From: Alphaproteobacteria bacterium
GTDB taxonomy: Bacteria; Pseudomonadota; Alphaproteobacteria; Micavibrionales; Micavibrionaceae
NCBI GenBank assembly: GCA_002401695.1
Contig: NVTV01000009.1
Location: 1 to 54,086, forward strand
Direction: 5' to 3'
Length of the DNA stretch: 54,086 nucleotides
The notes under the pieces were generated by a model that saw only the letters and a program-made list of their open reading frames with translations, did no database searches and was not told where the DNA came from. Of this stretch, positions 26,111-35,390 are shown in pieces (the stretch's first letter is position 1; every line of letters begins with the position of its first letter). The position numbers were made by a program, and so were the translations under genes.

Positions 26111-27328
26111 ATGATGTGGTATTTTAAATTTCGCAACGCTAGAAAATTCGTTTTACCTCTTTTGTCAATCGTTGCTGTAGGGTTGTTTTTTAATGCTGAA
26201 GGTCAGGCAGGCCCCCGTGATGTAAATGCGGACCTATTGGTTAAGGAATTTCAAAAGGCACTGGAGCAAGTTGTCGAAGAAACTGGTGCCCCAGGGGGGG
26301 TGGCTGCATTTACTCTTCCGGATGGACGTACCTTTACGGTTTCTGCAGGCTTTGCTGATAAAGAGCGCGGCATTTTGATGGCACCAAATTCAAGGTTGTT
26401 GTCAGCAAGTATCGGGAAAAGCTTTGTTGGTGCAACAGCGTTGAGCCTGGCGGCTGATGGTAAAATTGATTTGGATGCAAAGGTTTCGACCTGGCTGAGT
26501 GATAGACCGTGGTTTAGCAGGCTTCCAAATGCCAATGAAATCACTTTGCGGAATCTGTTAGATCATAGGGCGGGTTTATTAGACCATGTATATATGCCAG
26601 AATTTGCAAAGGCCATTTCCAGTGGCAAAATTAATTTGGCTATTGCGGAATCTCCGGAAAAATTAATAGAATTTATCCTGGATAAGGAGCCATTATTTCC
26701 AGCCGGAAAAGGCTTTAAATATACAGATTCAGGTTTTCTAATCGCGGGGTTGGCAATAGAAGCCGCAACGGGTAAAACTTATTATGGCGAGCTTAGGAGA
26801 CGGATACTTGATCCATTAGGTTTAATGCTTACCTCGCCTTCTGATCATCCACATTTGCCCGGTCTCGTGCCCGGATATCTCCCCGCAGATAATCCTTTCG
26901 GCTTGCCAGAAAAAATTCTGGAAAATCATGTCGTAACCTTCAATCCTGGGCGAGAATGGACTGGTGGGGGTCTGGTAACCAATGCAGGTGACCTTGCACG
27001 GTATGCCAAGGAACTTTATGAAGGCCGCGTTATTAAGGGCGAATTCTCCAAGCAGTTGCTTGCTGTGAAACCCAGGTCAAAGGATCAACCCTATGCTTAT
27101 CCCGGATATGGATTGGGTCAGGGCGCAAAAATGACTGACTATGGATTAGCATACGGGCATAATGGGTGGATACCGGGCTACACGTCTTTCATGGCCTATT
27201 TCCCCGATTATGGCATTTCCGTCGCGGCGCAATTTAACATGGTTCCTGTATCCGGAAAACCGGCACCTGTAACTGTCGCAAAAGAACGCCTGCCTGCTGT
27301 TGTTATAAATTCATTAAAGAACAAATAA
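26111..27328 (+). CDS. Secreted serine hydrolase, beta-lactamase/S12 family (MlrB superfamily)
   Basis: A 405-residue protein with an N-terminal signal peptide ending near NAEGQA. The class C/S12 active site is visible: S100-I-G-K103 (SxxK), Y204-T-D-S (the place of the usual Tyr-x-Asn) and H350-N-G352 (HxG in place of KTG). The family holds beta-lactamases, D-amino-peptidases, esterases and the microcystin peptidase MlrB. YTD instead of YxN is a mild variant. First gene of a unit with a MaoC hydratase and an acyl-CoA ligase, directly under operator site B. A peptide or ester substrate outside the cytoplasm is likely. Confidence 0.88.
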   Translation: MMWYFKFRNARKFVLPLLSIVAVGLFFNAEGQAGPRDVNADLLVKEFQKALEQVVEETGAPGGVAAFTLPDGRTFTVSAGFADKERGILMAPNSRLLSASIGKSFVGATALSLAADGKIDLDAKVSTWLSDRPWFSRLPNANEITLRNLLDHRAGLLDHVYMPEFAKAISSGKINLAIAESPEKLIEFILDKEPLFPAGKGFKYTDSGFLIAGLAIEAATGKTYYGELRRRILDPLGLMLTSPSDHPHLPGLVPGYLPADNPFGLPEKILENHVVTFNPGREWTGGGLVTNAGDLARYAKELYEGRVIKGEFSKQLLAVKPRSKDQPYAYPGYGLGQGAKMTDYGLAYGHNGWIPGYTSFMAYFPDYGISVAAQFNMVPVSGKPAPVTVAKERLPAVVINSLKNK

Positions 27329-27342
27329 AAGAAATAAATACT

Positions 27343-27846
27343 ATGGAAACACCTACCTCAAAGCCTATCAAATCTGAATTCTTCACTGTTGGACGAAATC
27401 TTGGTAACTCACCTTGGGTGACGGTTGATCAGGAGATGATATCCAAATTTGGCGAGGCTACACTTGATCTAGATCCTATGCATGTTGATCCAAGTTGGTC
27501 AAAGGAAAATTCCCCATATGGCGAGACGATTGCTTTTGGTTTTTTAACGTCATCGTTACTCACACATATGTTGCATGGTGTTCTGGGCACCAGTACGGCA
27601 GGGGATGCAACGGATGAGGGGTATTTTATGAATTATGGTATGGACTATTTAAGGTTTATATCGCCAGTACCCGTAAATTGCAGAATACGTGGGTACTTTA
27701 AAATTTTAGATAATAGAATAGACGACAGGGGTCGGAATATCATTAAATACGACTGTGAAATAAAAATTGAGGGTGTTGATAAACCAGCTTTGGTTGCGCA
27801 GTGGCTCGCTATTCTCATTCCCCATGAAAAATCTAGTCAAAAATAG
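27343..27846 (+). CDS. MaoC-like hydratase
   Basis: A 167-residue single hot-dog-fold protein. The active-site pattern D42-x-D-P-x-H47-x-D and FGFLTSSLL helix match (R)-specific enoyl-CoA hydratases and MaoC dehydratases. It lies 14 bases after the serine hydrolase and 44 bases before an acyl-CoA ligase, so it probably acts on a CoA-activated acid released from the peptide or ester substrate. Ribosome site is weak. Confidence 0.88.
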   Translation: METPTSKPIKSEFFTVGRNLGNSPWVTVDQEMISKFGEATLDLDPMHVDPSWSKENSPYGETIAFGFLTSSLLTHMLHGVLGTSTAGDATDEGYFMNYGMDYLRFISPVPVNCRIRGYFKILDNRIDDRGRNIIKYDCEIKIEGVDKPALVAQWLAILIPHEKSSQK

Positions 27847-27890
27847 ACCACCATTTCCTATATTTTATATTACGTAACAGACTGAAATAA

Positions 27891-29498
27891 ATGCCAAATA
27901 ACATCGTAACATTAAATCAGCTTCCCCCTTCTGTGCCGCGTATCAGTGATTATGTTGATTGGTATGCTGAACATACCCCGGTTGCAGTGGCGATGGTATT
28001 AAATGATCATCGGATTAGTTATAAGGATTTACAGGAAAAGGTTGATGCACTTGCCAAGGCTCTGATTAAGGCAGGTGTTAAGAAAAATGACCGTGTGGCA
28101 ACATTATGCCCGCCAAGCCCGGCATATTTTATTTCTTTCCTTGCAACGGCGTCCATTGGAGCTATCTGGGTTGGACTCAATCCTTTATATCAGCTCAATG
28201 AATTGAGCTATGTTACGGGCGATAGTACGCCTGTGGTTCTTCTTTCACGATCAAAAATTGAGGGAAAGGATATAGGTCCGAAACTAACAGAGCTAATGGC
28301 AATTTCACCGTCGGTACAATCGCTGGTTATTCTTGATAATGATGATCTGACAAAAGGAGGGCAAAGTTATCAGGGTTTTATTTCTGCCGGTGCAGATGTT
28401 AGTGATCAGGATCTGCAAGCAGTCCGTCAGAATTGTGGCGGTCGGGACCCGTGCCTGATCGTCTATACTTCTGGTTCCACAGGCAGCCCGAAAGGGGCAT
28501 TGCTCCATCATCAGGGTATCGTTGAAAATAGTCTTCAGCAGAATCACATATGGCCAATTTCACCTTTAAGTATGTTAAATTATTTTCCAGTAAATCATAT
28601 TGGTTGTGTCGTGGATTTATCGACACCGGTTTTAGTGGCTGGTGGGACTATCGTATTTATGGAAAAATTTTCACCACGCCGTTCACTGGAAATTATGGAA
28701 TCTGAACGGATAACATTTTGGGCCTCTGTGCCCAGTGTATTTCAGCTTCAGTTTGCAGAACAAAATATTGATGAATTCGATCTATCTGCTGTTCAGTTAA
28801 TAGCGTGGGAAGGGGCTTCAATGCCCCGTGATATGATTAAGCGGTTGCTCCAATATGACTGTCCTTTGGCCACAAATTATGGCATGTCTGAATCTTGCGG
28901 TGCCATTACAGCCGTTGCCCCAACAAGGGACCTGTCTGTATTAGAAAATACAGTAGGTCAGGCTTTGAATGGTGTTGATATTCGTTTGCTTGGTGATGAT
29001 GGGGCGCCAGTAAAAAAAGGCAAGACAGGGCAGGTTTTGACCCGATCAATATACAATATGACCGGATACTGGAATAAACCTGAGGCCACTACGGAAGCAA
29101 TTTCGGAAGATGGATGGTTTGCAACTGGTGATCTTGCTTGTTTGAATCCTGATGGGACTTACAGCATAATGGGGCGCATAAAGGAGATGTACAAATCTGG
29201 TGGCTATAATGTTTACCCAAGAGAAGTGGAGGATGTTATAGAAAGTTTTGAGGGCGTCGAAATGGCGGCTATTGTCAGTATTGAAGACCCTATATGGCAG
29301 GAAGTCGGTGTAGCTTATGTACTTCAAAAAGAAAAAATTTCTATTGATAAGCTTAAAGAACATTGCCGATCACTGCTTGCAAATTACAAGATCCCGAAAA
29401 ATATACTTCTTGTAGACGAATTACCGCTTCTCCCCATAGGGAAGGTAGATAAGGTGGCCCTCAAAAAACGTGCCAATGAGCAATTCCCTTGCAAATGA
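27891..29498 (+). CDS. AMP-dependent acyl-CoA synthetase
   Basis: A 535-residue ANL-superfamily ligase: phosphate loop YTSGSTGSPKG, NYGMSESCG, ATGDLA, GRIKEMYKSGG and the C-terminal PIGKVDK lysine region are all present. It activates a carboxylic acid with ATP and CoA; the chain type cannot be predicted by eye. It closes the unit started by the serine hydrolase and is followed by the convergent TetR gene 26 bases later. Confidence 0.92.
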   Translation: MPNNIVTLNQLPPSVPRISDYVDWYAEHTPVAVAMVLNDHRISYKDLQEKVDALAKALIKAGVKKNDRVATLCPPSPAYFISFLATASIGAIWVGLNPLYQLNELSYVTGDSTPVVLLSRSKIEGKDIGPKLTELMAISPSVQSLVILDNDDLTKGGQSYQGFISAGADVSDQDLQAVRQNCGGRDPCLIVYTSGSTGSPKGALLHHQGIVENSLQQNHIWPISPLSMLNYFPVNHIGCVVDLSTPVLVAGGTIVFMEKFSPRRSLEIMESERITFWASVPSVFQLQFAEQNIDEFDLSAVQLIAWEGASMPRDMIKRLLQYDCPLATNYGMSESCGAITAVAPTRDLSVLENTVGQALNGVDIRLLGDDGAPVKKGKTGQVLTRSIYNMTGYWNKPEATTEAISEDGWFATGDLACLNPDGTYSIMGRIKEMYKSGGYNVYPREVEDVIESFEGVEMAAIVSIEDPIWQEVGVAYVLQKEKISIDKLKEHCRSLLANYKIPKNILLVDELPLLPIGKVDKVALKKRANEQFPCK

Positions 29499-29524
29499 CG
29501 CAGTGCTGAGAAGTGTGATTTTTT

Positions 29525-30265
29525 TTAATTGCTTGGCGGGCCTTTTACGGCGAGCAATTTTTTCGTGCAATCATAACTCAGCAAAGCCAGGTCCGGGTCA
29601 GTACCAAAAACGCTTCTGTACCAAAGTAATGATAGAAATTCTGCTAAATTTTCATCGCTGGGGGCGACCTCATCAAGAACAGACAAAAGATGAGGATTTG
29701 GATAAACAAGCTGGCTACGGACAATTTCATCAATCATGCCACCCATGGCATAGGTAGCCAGCAAAAAAACAGGGTTATTTTCAGTGGTGATGGTTATATA
29801 TTTTGACGTCGTTTTTACAACATATTTATACCAGCTATAACTGATACGCTGAAAATATTGAGAAAATTCACCTTCCTGATCCTGTAGCTGAAGTAAACAT
29901 CGGGAGAGGCCCGCATTTGCCCGCACCTGACGAACCCAGGATAAATTAGAATTATAGATGGCAGAAAATGCATTATTTTCATTTTTTTCCTGGCTGCGAT
30001 TGGAAATAATCTGCTCGGTAAAGTTTTTTAGAACGGCAACGGTAATTTCAGTTTTATTTTCAAAATATAAATAGAATGTCGCCGTAGAAACATCGGCCTG
30101 CTCGCAGATATCGGCAACGCGTATATCGTGATATCCTTTATTTTCTAATACACGCACAGCGGATATTTCGAGCCGATCACGTGTACGCTCACCTTTGCGC
30201 TTTGCAGGGGAGGTGCGGTATTTATGCTCCAGATAATCGCCAAAATTAAGATGTGTTGCCGTCAT
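29525..30265 (-). CDS. TetR family transcriptional repressor
   Basis: A 246-residue regulator. A TetR helix-turn-helix is seen at about residues 25-70 (IRVADICEQADVSTATFYLYF), followed by an all-helical ligand domain. It sits in the middle of the 21.3-39.2 kb block. Variants of one inverted repeat lie before every transcription unit of that block, including its own (site D), so it is the natural candidate repressor of them all. Clustered CoA-enzyme genes suggest that an acyl-CoA could be the ligand. The ATG start has AAGGAC eleven bases upstream. Confidence 0.93.
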   Translation of the reverse strand: MTATHLNFGDYLEHKYRTSPAKRKGERTRDRLEISAVRVLENKGYHDIRVADICEQADVSTATFYLYFENKTEITVAVLKNFTEQIISNRSQEKNENNAFSAIYNSNLSWVRQVRANAGLSRCLLQLQDQEGEFSQYFQRISYSWYKYVVKTTSKYITITTENNPVFLLATYAMGGMIDEIVRSQLVYPNPHLLSVLDEVAPSDENLAEFLSLLWYRSVFGTDPDLALLSYDCTKKLLAVKGPPSN

Positions 30266-30284
30266 GAAAAAAAAGTCCTTAAAA

Positions 30285-30329
30285 ACTTAAGCAAGCGTTA
30301 GCTTTATAGGTATGACTTATGCTTGTCAA
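30285..30329 (-). promoter_or_regulatory. TetR gene promoter with operator, site D
   Basis: On the minus strand TTGACA (30324-30329) precedes TATAAA by 15 bases; the inverted repeat GCTAAC-N6-TTAAGT (30285-30302) lies just downstream (9 of 12 arm bases fit). The weaker match would suit autoregulation. The rest of 30266-30580 holds site F and no gene. Confidence 0.55.
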
Positions 30330-30470
30330 GCGCACATAAAGTGAAGTCCGTCGGATATAAAGCAATTCGTTAATCCCTCAGAATGCCCAAATTTTAATTC
30401 AGAAATTATATCTCTGAAATTTAATTGCATACTATTATATGCAGATAATAACTCATAGAAGAACAAAAAA

Positions 30471-30488
30471 ACTAATACATACGTCATA
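30471..30488 (+). promoter_or_regulatory. TetR-type operator variant, site F
   Basis: ACTAAT-ACATAC-GTCATA, 93 bases before TonB receptor 1. The left arm fits well and the right arm weakly (8 of 12). Flanking bases AAAAA and TTTAT, and an upstream ATAACTCAT, are shared with site E. Confidence 0.5.
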
Positions 30489-30580
30489 TTTATAATTACT
30501 TTACATAAACTGATTTTTAATGTTATAAGTAGAAACTGACGCTTGCATCATATTTGTAAATATAGAGGGAGGAATAGTAA

Positions 30581-32869
30581 ATGAGTGGATTTGTTGCAAA
30601 AATAAAAAGTACAACAGCCATAGTGACGATGATAATTGGATCAGGGGTGCCGCTGGTATATGCCGCAGATGAAGATTTCACACTGGAAGAAATAACGGTT
30701 ACGGCCCAAAAAAGATCACAGAATTTGCAAGATGTCGCTATGGGTATTACGGCATTTTCCGGTTTGGAAATGGAGCGTGCCGGTGACATCGCATTTGAAG
30801 ATTTTGCTGTCAGAGTACCAAATCTGTCATTTGGCACGACAGGCGACGGTGGCATAAGGACCAGAAGCATTGCTATTCGCGGTATTTTCGGGACGGGGAC
30901 CACTGGGTTTTATATCGATGACACGCCAATGGAAGAAAGCATGTCCCCATTGGTCTTGGACCTTGAAAGGGTTGAAGTGTTGCGTGGGCCACAGGGTACT
31001 TTGTATGGTGCCCGTTCAATGGGGGGGACGGTTCGCTTTATTACCAAACAACCCGATCTTGACCAAATGGAAGTCAAAGGCCGCCTCGGTACATCCAATA
31101 CAAAAGAAGGTGGATGGAATTATATGGTGGATGCGGTCGTAAATCTGCCGATTGTTGAAGATAAAGTGGCTGTAAGGGTTTTAGGTTATTTTCAGCATGA
31201 AGAAGGTGTGTTTGATCGTGTGCATAGCGACTATACGCCATCACCTGGGGAAACCTTTGCAACACAGGATTTTACCACCAGAGAAAATGTGGATGATTTT
31301 GATGTGAAGGGCATTCAGGCTGCCATTAAAATCGCTGCCAGTGACCGATTGACCATTAATGGGCGGGTTAATTATCAAAATGCAGAAATTGACAGTTTGC
31401 CTTTTGCAGATAATGAGCCGGGAAATTTCATAAATGCACGGGCCTTTGACGTTGATGAATCTGCGCAGGATGAGTGGGTTCATGCTTCATTGGGTTTCAC
31501 AATAGACCTTGATATGGGTAGTTTAGTAGGTAATTTTTCCCATTGGAACAGGGAAGTTAATGATAGCGAAGATGTCTCTGAGTTGACATCATGGTTGATA
31601 GGGCTTGCTGGATTGGAAGGCTTCCTTCCGCCGCAAGCGGGGACTTTTGATAAAACCTCAAAAAATAATGGTGAAGTTGCCGAGCTTAGATTTGTTTCCG
31701 AATTTGATGGGTCTTTTCAAGTTGTTGTTGGCGGATTTTATTCCAATACAAAGACCTTAACGGATTATATTTCCATCGTTCCCGGAACAAGTGATGCCAT
31801 TGATGCTTTCTTTGGCGCTCCTGCCGGTACGGATGTCTTTGGATTTGCGGATACGTTATTCACTCAGGACGGCGACCGGACAATTAAGGAAATAGCTTTA
31901 TTTGGTGAGGCATCTTACGAGGTTACAGAAGACTTAAAATTGACAGCTGGTTTGCGTTGGTTTGAAACAACCATCGATTCCTCTCTCATCATTGGCGGTT
32001 TTGCAGGGGGGCCCCCGTCAATTGGGGATGCCAAAGAAAATGGCATCAATCCAAAGTTCTCTGCTGAATATAGCTATTCCGATGATATTTTGCTCTATGC
32101 CTCCGCGGCAAAAGGTTTTAGGCGCGGCGGGGTTAATGGTTTGCCTGTTGAATTTTGTACTGATGCATTGGTCGACGTTGGAGTATCACCTGAAGAAGCC
32201 GGACAGGTAAATTCAGATACCCTGTGGAGTTACGAGGTCGGCGTTAAAAGCACTTTGGCGGAAGGTCGGGCACAAGTTAATGCAGCAGCCTATTGGATTG
32301 ACTGGAATAATTTACAGCAGTCCTTTGTTCTGGACTGCGGGTTTGGAACCACTCTGAATACGGGTGGCGCGCGCAGTAGAGGATTCGAAATTGAGGCATC
32401 ACTTGCAGTGACAGAAAATCTTGTTGTTGATGCCGCAGTTGGTTACACGGATGCGGTAGTTACTAGCCAGGGTGAGATCAATACGCCCATCTCACAACCG
32501 GGGACACCGATTCAGCATGTGCCGACATGGACGCTATCAACTTCCGCAGAATATAGCTTCACATTCAGTGATGATATCGAAGGCCTGTTACGGTTAGATT
32601 ATAGTTATATTGGCGATAGTGTGAGCTATACGAACAATGGCCCGGGTTCAACGGCCGTTTCTGCCCAAAGAGAATCCCTCAGTTTGCTCAATCTTCGGGC
32701 AACGGCAATCTGGGAAAATTGGGAAATATCTGTTTTTGGCAACAACTTGTTTAATGACATAAGCTCATATGGTGATAATCGTTCGCTGGCTCTAGAAACG
32801 CCCGGACGTCCACGTATATCACAAAACAGAACACGAACGATCGGGATCGAAACGCGTTTCCGGTTTTAA
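30581..32869 (+). CDS. TonB-dependent outer-membrane receptor 1
   Basis: A 762-residue receptor: signal peptide to about residue 28 (LVYAA), TonB-box-like EEITVTAQKRSQ, plug domain with VEVLRGPQGTLYG and a 22-strand-type barrel ending in aromatic FRF. This sequence class (with LQDVAMGITAF after the box) is common in marine and sphingomonad-like Alpha- and Gammaproteobacteria and imports many non-siderophore compounds. Strong ribosome site GGGAGGA before the ATG. Divergent from the TetR gene, with site F upstream. Substrate unknown; its neighbours suggest a peptide-like compound. Confidence 0.95.
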   Translation: MSGFVAKIKSTTAIVTMIIGSGVPLVYAADEDFTLEEITVTAQKRSQNLQDVAMGITAFSGLEMERAGDIAFEDFAVRVPNLSFGTTGDGGIRTRSIAIRGIFGTGTTGFYIDDTPMEESMSPLVLDLERVEVLRGPQGTLYGARSMGGTVRFITKQPDLDQMEVKGRLGTSNTKEGGWNYMVDAVVNLPIVEDKVAVRVLGYFQHEEGVFDRVHSDYTPSPGETFATQDFTTRENVDDFDVKGIQAAIKIAASDRLTINGRVNYQNAEIDSLPFADNEPGNFINARAFDVDESAQDEWVHASLGFTIDLDMGSLVGNFSHWNREVNDSEDVSELTSWLIGLAGLEGFLPPQAGTFDKTSKNNGEVAELRFVSEFDGSFQVVVGGFYSNTKTLTDYISIVPGTSDAIDAFFGAPAGTDVFGFADTLFTQDGDRTIKEIALFGEASYEVTEDLKLTAGLRWFETTIDSSLIIGGFAGGPPSIGDAKENGINPKFSAEYSYSDDILLYASAAKGFRRGGVNGLPVEFCTDALVDVGVSPEEAGQVNSDTLWSYEVGVKSTLAEGRAQVNAAAYWIDWNNLQQSFVLDCGFGTTLNTGGARSRGFEIEASLAVTENLVVDAAVGYTDAVVTSQGEINTPISQPGTPIQHVPTWTLSTSAEYSFTFSDDIEGLLRLDYSYIGDSVSYTNNGPGSTAVSAQRESLSLLNLRATAIWENWEISVFGNNLFNDISSYGDNRSLALETPGRPRISQNRTRTIGIETRFRF

Positions 32870-32994
32870 TGATTAGAAGAATATTTTAAAATATAAAGCA
32901 TATCTAGGAGTGGTGTAAACTTTTTAAAGTATCCATTATCATATCATATGAAACCGATTGCATAAGTTCATAACTCATGCTATAAAAAATAAAA

Positions 32995-33012
32995 ACTAAT
33001 ATTAACGTCATG
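32995..33012 (+). promoter_or_regulatory. TetR-type operator variant, site E
   Basis: ACTAAT-ATTAAC-GTCATG, 28 bases before TonB receptor 2, closely resembling site F (same left arm, same GTCAT). It fits the ACTAAC-N6-GTTAGT consensus at 8 of 12 arm bases. Confidence 0.5.
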
Positions 33013-33039
33013 TTTATTTATGGAGGAAAAAGAACAATA

Positions 33040-35313
33040 ATGAGAAATTTTTTAACTAAGCTTAAATATGCAACATCAACTTCTGCGCTGATACTTGGTG
33101 GGGGGGTGACATTTCTGGCACAAGCTGCTGATACAAATGACGCATCAGAGGCGATTTTTGAAGAAATCATAGTTACAGCAGCCAAAAGATCGCAATCTTT
33201 ACAGGAGGTTGCCATGGCTGTTTCTGCTATTAGTGAAGCAGAACTTGATCGTCGCGGTGTCGATGACCTCGGCGAATATTTCCGCGCTGTTCCTGGTATT
33301 CAATATACTGATTTCGGGGCGACAGGTCGTCGTGGGGAACGTAAACTTTCAATACGTGGTATTTCTGGTTCATCAGAGGGTGGCCCTTTGGTTGGTTATT
33401 ATATTGATGAAACGCCTTTGACAGCTAGTGACCCAATACTTTTTGATGTTAATCGTATTGAGGTGCTTCGTGGACCACAAGGAACCTTATATGGGGCCGG
33501 CACGGCGGGTGGTACGATTAAAGTTGTAACAAATAAACCTGATGCGACAAAATTTTTAGGTAAAGTTGATGGTACATTGTCATCTACTGAAAATGGCGGT
33601 GAAAACTATACCATTAAAGGGATGGTTAACATTCCGCTTGTTGAAGAAAAGCTCGCTCTTCGAGTTGTCGGTTATTATGAAGATGCCGATGGCTTCATTG
33701 ATAGTGAAATTGCCCCAGCAGGTAGCGCGCAAGAAGCTATTGTTAATTCAGCAAATGCTGAAAAAGATAATTTTAATGATACGGAGATTTATGGCGTTAG
33801 AGCGGCGGTGCAATTCACCCCTACTGAAAATACAACACTTACGGCAAGTGCAAATATTCATCGAGCAAAAATGGGTGGTGAAGCGAACCATTATCCAACT
33901 TTTGGCGACCTGAAAATAGCTAGAGAAATTGCAACGCCTCAGGAATCCAATTTTGATCTCTTTAATGTGACACTGGAGCATGATTTTGGAAATATCTCCT
34001 TTTTGTCAGCGTCATCTTACTTTAAAGGCACCTATAATGGCGTGGAAGACCTGTCAAATATCGGTCGTTTTCTGATTGAAGTCGTTGTAAGTGGTGCTTT
34101 CGCAACGGCGCTTGTCGCGCCCGATGGGTCCCAGTATGACTTAGCAACAACGAAGAAAGAATGGACTCAGGAATTCAGGCTGATGTCTACGGATGATTCT
34201 GCAATTCAGTGGACGGCAGGTCTATATTACCATAAAGAAAAGCTTTTTGATGATACATTGTCCTTCACGACAAATGTGACCCTTGCGGCGGCGCCTGTGG
34301 TCATTTTGGATGAATTTGTATTCTTTGGTTCTGACCGTGATTTTGTATCTGAACAATATGCGTTATTCGGTGAGGTTTACTACGCTGTTACTGACAAATT
34401 AAAAGTAACGCTTGGTGGCAGATGGTTTGATTATTCCTTCACCGACGATGGTGATAGTACAGGCCCATTTGGTTCCGGCTTTACCACAGCATCTGGAAGT
34501 GAAAATAGCTTCCGTCCAAAATTTGGTGTTTCGTATCAGGCAACGGATGACCATCTTCTTTTTGCATCGGTGACAAAGGGTTTCAGAACAGGTGGTAAGT
34601 CATCACCGGTTCCTGATATCCCAGCCTGTAGTGAAGTCTTGGGCGAACTGGGCTTGACTGGTGAGGCGGGTACCTTCGAATCCGATACAATCTGGAATTA
34701 TGAAGCCGGGATTAAATCCAGCTGGAATGAAGGACGTGTCATTGTAAATGCGACAGCATTCTATGTGGATTGGAGCAATATTGCCCAAAGTGTGAATCTG
34801 GGAGCGATAAATGGGGGATGTCCATTTAGTCCAACATTGAATGCTGGGGAAGCCAGTAGTAAAGGCTTTGAATTTGAATCACGACTAAGCCCAATAGACG
34901 GTTTAGATCTTGGGGTTGCGATTGCCTATACTGATGCCACACTTGGGTCAAGCCCCACATTTGGTCAAGAAGACGAATCTTTGTTGGCGGTTCCGGAATG
35001 GACTGTGAGTTTGAATGGTGAGTATGAATTTGCGATGACAGATGATTATGATGGCTTTATTCGTGCCGATTATCAGTATGTTGGTAAACGTGCTTTTGCT
35101 TATACCGGTGAAGGAGCGCAGTATCTTGATTCATATGACTTAACGAATGTGCGTCTTGGTATTCGGAAGGATGATTGGACCGTGGCTCTTTTTGTGAATA
35201 ATGTCACAGATTCCCGTCCCCAACTGGGTGAAAGAGATTTCGGTAGCCAGTTCCGTCGGTTCACTACATTACGGCCACGGACGTTTGGCATCAATTTCAA
35301 TGCGAATTTTTAA
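33040..35313 (+). CDS. TonB-dependent outer-membrane receptor 2
   Basis: A 757-residue paralogue of receptor 1 with signal peptide (to AQAA), box FEEIIVTAAKRSQ, plug motif IEVLRGPQGTLYG and C-terminal aromatic end (NANF). The ATG at 33040 was chosen because GGAGGA precedes it; an ATG ten codons earlier would place this site inside the gene. Two receptors in tandem but with separate promoters hint at two related ligands or at different affinities. An intrinsic terminator follows. Confidence 0.95.
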   Translation: MRNFLTKLKYATSTSALILGGGVTFLAQAADTNDASEAIFEEIIVTAAKRSQSLQEVAMAVSAISEAELDRRGVDDLGEYFRAVPGIQYTDFGATGRRGERKLSIRGISGSSEGGPLVGYYIDETPLTASDPILFDVNRIEVLRGPQGTLYGAGTAGGTIKVVTNKPDATKFLGKVDGTLSSTENGGENYTIKGMVNIPLVEEKLALRVVGYYEDADGFIDSEIAPAGSAQEAIVNSANAEKDNFNDTEIYGVRAAVQFTPTENTTLTASANIHRAKMGGEANHYPTFGDLKIAREIATPQESNFDLFNVTLEHDFGNISFLSASSYFKGTYNGVEDLSNIGRFLIEVVVSGAFATALVAPDGSQYDLATTKKEWTQEFRLMSTDDSAIQWTAGLYYHKEKLFDDTLSFTTNVTLAAAPVVILDEFVFFGSDRDFVSEQYALFGEVYYAVTDKLKVTLGGRWFDYSFTDDGDSTGPFGSGFTTASGSENSFRPKFGVSYQATDDHLLFASVTKGFRTGGKSSPVPDIPACSEVLGELGLTGEAGTFESDTIWNYEAGIKSSWNEGRVIVNATAFYVDWSNIAQSVNLGAINGGCPFSPTLNAGEASSKGFEFESRLSPIDGLDLGVAIAYTDATLGSSPTFGQEDESLLAVPEWTVSLNGEYEFAMTDDYDGFIRADYQYVGKRAFAYTGEGAQYLDSYDLTNVRLGIRKDDWTVALFVNNVTDSRPQLGERDFGSQFRRFTTLRPRTFGINFNANF

Positions 35314-35343
35314 CGCAATATACTAAATATATAATGACATAAT

Positions 35344-35382
35344 AATCCGGTAGGAATGATAATTTTCTTGCCGGATTTTTTT
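35344..35382 (+). terminator. Intrinsic terminator after TonB receptor 2
   Basis: AATCCGG pairs with CCGGATT across an interrupted stem and is followed by seven T on the plus strand, 31 bases after the receptor stop. It separates the receptor from the convergent S33 peptidase. Confidence 0.8.
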
Positions 35383-35390
35383 GTTTAAAT

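Noticed and set aside
31962..32210. Many other frames of 60-110 codons inside the receptor, oxidoreductase and ligase genes
   Set aside because: They overlap well-supported genes on the same or opposite strand, have no ribosome site or family pattern, and look like shadows.
32949..32962. TGAAACCGATTGCA upstream of TonB receptor 2, resembling the LacI-type operators
   Set aside because: Three of 14 positions differ, symmetry is weaker, and it lies far from the sugar module; chance in AT-rich DNA is likely.
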